DNA of 60,015 nucleotides from Prochlorococcus sp. AG-402-M15 (GTDB lineage Bacteria > Cyanobacteriota > Cyanobacteriia > PCC-6307 > Cyanobiaceae), in assembly GCA_003216615.1 (NCBI GenBank), contig QCIP01000011.1, positions 1 through 60,015 of the forward strand, given 5' to 3'. The position numbers were made by a program, and so were the translations under genes. Of this stretch, positions 56,833-60,015 are shown one piece after another. Under the pieces are notes generated by a model. It saw only the letters and a list, made by a program, of their open reading frames with translations. It was not told the origin of the DNA and ran no database searches. Numbering within the stretch: the stretch's first letter is position 1; each line of letters begins with the position of its first letter.

Positions 56833-57468
56833 GTGAACCTTTCAAATTATTTAAAAATAAAAAATATAATCCCATCAAATGTAAATATTCTTGCTGTCAG
56901 TAAAGGTTTTACAAGTCAAGAAATCAAGACTATCCAAAATATAGGTCAAAATGATTTTGGTGAGAGTAAGTTTCAAGAGGCTTTTGAGAAGAAATTGATC
57001 TTGAAAGACCTTAAACAACTACAATGGCATTTTATTGGACGAATACAAAGTAATAAAATCAGAAAGATAGTGCAAAATTTTGAATACATTCATTCGGTAG
57101 ATTCATTTGAGAAGTTGCAAAAGATTTCTAATGTTTCATGTGAGGAGATAAAAAGTCCAAAAATAATGTTGCAGGTTAAGTTGAGTGATGACCCTACTAA
57201 AGGAGGTTTTAATCCTGAACTTTTAATATCAAAATGGAAAGAAATTAGAGAATTAAAAAATGTAAGATTAAGCGGATTGATGACGATTAATCCAAAAGGG
57301 CTCAGCTCCAAGGAAAATTCAGAATTGTTTAAAAAATGTCGCTCAATAGCTGATTCACTTCAACTCTCAGATTGTTCAATGGGAATGTCAGGGGACTGGG
57401 AGGAAGCTGTCGATGCTGGAGCAACTTGGCTAAGATTAGGATCATTAATTTTTGGTGATAGATCTTAA
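56833..57468 (+). CDS. pipY: PLP-homeostasis protein PipY (YggS family)
   Basis: The 211-residue single-domain alanine-racemase-fold protein binds pyridoxal phosphate. The PLP lysine is in AVSKGFT (Lys24), and family motifs WHFIGRIQSNK, IHSVDS, GLMTINP, MSGDWEEAVDAGATWLRLGS follow. YggS/PipY keeps PLP and amino-acid pools in balance without a known reaction. It starts at a GTG (56833) right after pipX and is its usual partner. Confidence 0.95.
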   Translation: MNLSNYLKIKNIIPSNVNILAVSKGFTSQEIKTIQNIGQNDFGESKFQEAFEKKLILKDLKQLQWHFIGRIQSNKIRKIVQNFEYIHSVDSFEKLQKISNVSCEEIKSPKIMLQVKLSDDPTKGGFNPELLISKWKEIRELKNVRLSGLMTINPKGLSSKENSELFKKCRSIADSLQLSDCSMGMSGDWEEAVDAGATWLRLGSLIFGDRS

Positions 57469-57620
57469 TTAGTTATTTTTTTATAAAAATCTTATCTTTA
57501 AACTTGCAGCAAAGTACAAGTAGCGTTATTTAAGTATAGGTAGTTTATTCATTTAAAAAAAATGAATCTATTACTTAAGGTTTTTATACCTTAGTAATCA
57601 ATTTTAAGAGGATTTAAAAG

Positions 57621-58196
57621 GTGTCACTTATTTCTAGATTAAAAGCAGTTGTTGCGGGGGATGAGTATCTCGATGATGATTTTAATGAGCTGGATTATGC
57701 TTCAGAAGATGAATTAAATGATATAAATGATTTCAAAAAAAATCAAAGTAATCAGCATACTCTTGTTAACTCAAATCCATTCGATTTTATGAATAACAAC
57801 AGATCATCAAAAGTTGTCGGAATGCCAGGGATTTCAAATTCATCGACAGAAGTAAGCTTAATGGAACCAAGAAGTTTCGATGAGATGCCTCAAGCTATAC
57901 AAGCTTTAAGAGAGAGAAAAACTGTGATTCTTAATTTAACTATGATGGATCCTGATCAGGCTCAAAGAGCGGTTGATTTTGTTGCTGGGGGGACATATGC
58001 AATTGATGGACATCAAGAGAGAGTAGGTGAAAGTATATTCCTTTTTGCACCAAGTTGTGTAAACGTAACTAGCTCTTCCCCAGAAGAAGCTTCTCCTTCT
58101 TGTGTGCCTACAAAAAATACAACACAATATAGTATGGAGAATAACACTGCTCCAGAACCAGCATGGGGTAATTCTAAATTAAGTGCATATTCATGA
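57621..58196 (+). CDS. sepF: Cell division protein SepF
   Basis: The 191-residue protein has an N-terminal membrane-targeting helix ([20 protein letters not shown]), an acidic linker, and the SepF core: [20 protein letters not shown] near 81-100, [20 protein letters not shown] near 101-120, then [20 protein letters not shown]. SepF bundles FtsZ filaments and anchors the ring in cyanobacteria. It starts at a GTG (57621) with an AGAGG upstream. proC is 7 bp downstream. Confidence 0.95.
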   Translation: MSLISRLKAVVAGDEYLDDDFNELDYASEDELNDINDFKKNQSNQHTLVNSNPFDFMNNNRSSKVVGMPGISNSSTEVSLMEPRSFDEMPQAIQALRERKTVILNLTMMDPDQAQRAVDFVAGGTYAIDGHQERVGESIFLFAPSCVNVTSSSPEEASPSCVPTKNTTQYSMENNTAPEPAWGNSKLSAYS

Positions 58197-58203
58197 TTAA
58201 TCT

Positions 58204-59016
58204 GTGACTGATAAAATTGCGATTATTGGGTTTGGAAATATTGCAAAAGCTATAATAACGCCTCTTTTAGATAAAAAAATAATTAAGCCAGAGAATATTT
58301 ATTGTGTAGTAAATTCAGAAAAAAGTTTTATAAATATAAAGAAAAATTATAAACATAATATAAATGTCTATTCATCAAGTTCTAAAGACTCAACAATAAT
58401 CTGGGATTGCCAATATAAAATTCTTTCGGTAAAACCACAGCATTTTAAAGATATAGTTGAGGCTGGTAATATAAAAAACAAAGACAATTTATTAGTTTCA
58501 ATTCTTGCGGGAGTTTCAATAAATAGACTTACTCAAAAATTTCCTAACCATAAATGTGTGAGAGCTGTTACAAATATACCAATAACTATTGGAAAGGGTT
58601 TAACAGGAATTGCTTGGGGGGGGGGAATTACAAAAGATCAGAAAGAATTTACAAAAAAGTTATTTGAAAACTCAAGTAAGGTTTACGAATTTACTGAAGA
58701 TTACCTTGATATATTTTTAGCTTTAACTTCATCAGGGCCTGCAATTGTTGCTTTAATTATAGAAGCATTAAGTGATGGAGGCTTGAGCGGTGGATTACCC
58801 AAAATACTTTCAGAAGAACTTGTTATGGAAATGATACTTGGAACTATAAGTGTATTAAAAGAAAAGAAACTAACTACTTCAGAACTTAAAAACTTAGTAA
58901 CCTCTCCCGGTGGAACAACTATTTCTGCTTTAAGGGTTTTAGAAAAAAAGAGTTTAAGGTCAGCATTAATTGAATCAGTTGTTTCAGCTAGTAATAGAAG
59001 TAAAGAATTTCGTTAG
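58204..59016 (+). CDS. proC: Pyrroline-5-carboxylate reductase
   Basis: This enzyme makes proline from pyrroline-5-carboxylate with NAD(P)H. The 270-residue protein has the dinucleotide fold (IAIIGFGNIAKAIITPLL, about 5-22), SVKPQHFKDIV, VRAVTNIPITIGKGLTGI and the C-terminal signature LKNLVTSPGGTTISALRVLE near 235-254. It starts at a GTG and is co-directional with sepF. Its stop overlaps that of the convergent glycosyltransferase by 4 bases. Confidence 0.96.
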   Translation: MTDKIAIIGFGNIAKAIITPLLDKKIIKPENIYCVVNSEKSFINIKKNYKHNINVYSSSSKDSTIIWDCQYKILSVKPQHFKDIVEAGNIKNKDNLLVSILAGVSINRLTQKFPNHKCVRAVTNIPITIGKGLTGIAWGGGITKDQKEFTKKLFENSSKVYEFTEDYLDIFLALTSSGPAIVALIIEALSDGGLSGGLPKILSEELVMEMILGTISVLKEKKLTTSELKNLVTSPGGTTISALRVLEKKSLRSALIESVVSASNRSKEFR

Positions 59017-60015
59017 TTTGTGAAATTTCTTTTTAAGTTCAAATAAACTTTCTCAAGTGAATTTATATTTTTAGAAATTGTATATTTCTCAAGTACTCGT
59101 TCTCTAGCTTTTTCTCCAAGATCTTTTGTAAATGAAGGATGTTCCACAAGAATTGGGATTATAGTTTTCAATTGTGCAGCTACATTATCAGTTGAAATCA
59201 CTATTCCTGCTCCCTTATCTAAAACTTCACCATCAGCACCTGCATCTGTGGCTACACATGCAGTACCAGTAGACATTGCCTCTAAAAGTGATAATGACAA
59301 ACCCTCTACTAAGCTTGGTAAGAAAAATACCTCTGCTATTTGCATTATCGCTACCCTAGTTTCTAAATCTAATTCTGCACCCCACCAAATTAATTTCTCA
59401 TTACTAAGGTTAGAAAAACTATTTTCAAGAGTGGGCTTCATTGGGCCATCACCAACAATAACTAGTTTGCAATTATTGTTTTTTGTTTGGCGCCAAGAAC
59501 GTAAAAGTGCCTCGATATTTTTTTCATTGGCAATCCTTCCCATATACAAAAAGATTCTTTCATTTCCAAGTTTGTTTTTTACTTGATCATATTTTTTATT
59601 TTTTTCGCAAAAAGGTTTCCATATATTTTCATCAACGCCGTTTGGAATAATTATTTGTTTTTCTTTAGGTACTCCTAATTTCTCAAGAACATTTTTTTGA
59701 GATTCAGAAAAAATGATTATTTTATCGAACTTTGCTAAAGAGGGAGCATAAAGTTGATACGTTAATTGTTGAGTGCTCGCAGTTAAATTTCTATTTTTTG
59801 CATCAAATGGAGGATGAAATGTTCCTATAAGTGGAATATTAATTTCATTACAAAGCTCTGGTAGTCTAAAGTCCAAAGGAGATAAAGTTAGGCTTGCATG
59901 TACTATGTCAGGTTTTAATCTTTCCAATGATAGCCTTAGTTCTTTTTCTGCTCTTGGAGAGGGGATTGTGTAAACCTGCGACTTAATTAAATATGGGAGA
60001 CTTACATCGGGATCA
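59013..60015 (-). CDS. Family 4 glycosyltransferase, cut by the window end
   Basis: The minus-strand frame is open to the window edge, so the N-terminus is missing. The visible 333 codons show the GT4 (GT-B fold) pattern: KPDIVHASL, GTFHPPFDA, IIPNGVDENIWKPF, YMGRIANEKNIEALLRSW, VIVGDGPMKPTLE and the nucleotide-sugar motif FLPSLVEGLSLSLLEAMSTG with E-x7-E. It transfers a sugar from an activated donor. SqdX-like or exopolysaccharide roles both fit. Converges on proC. Confidence 0.88.
   Translation of the reverse strand, partial: DPDVSLPYLIKSQVYTIPSPRAEKELRLSLERLKPDIVHASLTLSPLDFRLPELCNEINIPLIGTFHPPFDAKNRNLTASTQQLTYQLYAPSLAKFDKIIIFSESQKNVLEKLGVPKEKQIIIPNGVDENIWKPFCEKNKKYDQVKNKLGNERIFLYMGRIANEKNIEALLRSWRQTKNNNCKLVIVGDGPMKPTLENSFSNLSNEKLIWWGAELDLETRVAIMQIAEVFFLPSLVEGLSLSLLEAMSTGTACVATDAGADGEVLDKGAGIVISTDNVAAQLKTIIPILVEHPSFTKDLGEKARERVLEKYTISKNINSLEKVYLNLKRNFTN

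Overview
The window is a piece of a marine picocyanobacterial chromosome, almost certainly high-light Prochlorococcus. The sequence is very AT-rich. Core genes are packed tightly and carry photosystem genes (psbB, psbT, psbM, psaE, petB, petD), the cyanobacterial NtcA coactivator gene pipX, and 16S-tRNA-Ile-tRNA-Ala-23S-5S in one operon. A plastid-terminal-oxidase-like alternative oxidase, a high-light-inducible (HLIP) stress peptide and many tiny membrane proteins also fit that group. No strain is claimed.

Layout. (1) 1-572: a decayed repeat-protein gene and tRNA-Phe. (2) 0.66-9.3 kb: conserved core with a sugar kinase, metK, rpsA, nrdR, psbT and psbB on the minus strand; then ferredoxin, psbM, prmC, tsaC and a small membrane peptide on the plus strand; then tRNA-Thr(UGU). 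(3) 9.3-13.9 kb: a minus-strand cluster ctpA - HD hydrolase - minC - minD - minE, divergent from petB-petD, which converges on a neutral invertase. (4) 17.15-22.24 kb: the rRNA operon, closed by a terminator shared with fpg. (5) 22.3-26.7 kb: fpg, psaE, a LysM protein, an aldehyde dehydrogenase and a GNAT enzyme. (6) 26.8-49.9 kb: a mixed, partly accessory region. It holds many proteins of 29-100 residues, with recognisable genes between them: PTOX, a carotenoid isomerase-like oxidoreductase, tatA, peroxiredoxin Q, arfB, a CPBP protease, prolyl iminopeptidase, tenA-thiD, and a run of small alpha/beta-barrel proteins at 45.5-48.7 kb. Several tiny genes here are broken by one frameshift. (7) 50.1-51.5 kb: a patch of visibly higher GC with a SIMPL-domain protein, ending at tRNA-Thr(GGU) and tRNA-Tyr. 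(8) 51.9-60.0 kb: conserved core again with aroQ, miaE, cobI, a DUF1823-like gene, der, an EcfT-like gene, pipX, pipY, sepF and proC, and a glycosyltransferase cut by the window end.

How the genes fit together. MinCDE and SepF act on FtsZ-ring placement and assembly. PsbB, PsbT and PsbM belong to photosystem II, PetB and PetD to cytochrome b6f, and PsaE to photosystem I. PTOX and the HLIP relieve over-reduction and excess light. PipX and PipY link nitrogen status to NtcA and PLP balance. TenA and ThiD salvage the thiamin pyrimidine. NrdR, PrmC, TsaC, MiaE, ArfB and Der cover nucleotide and translation housekeeping.

The most interesting new signal is at 48.15-48.35 kb. A candidate minus-strand RNA of about 60 nt, with its own terminator, carries a 14-nt stretch that is a perfect complement of the leader of the neighbouring monooxygenase gene. 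That leader contains a hairpin followed by a terminator-like stem and T-run just before the start codon. Other points of note are a Nif11-type leader peptide without an obvious bacteriocin core, an HLIP with a TTG start, three near-identical short promoter-leaders in front of unrelated small genes, and a 500-bp gene-free stretch at 40.3-40.8 kb ending in a strong terminator.
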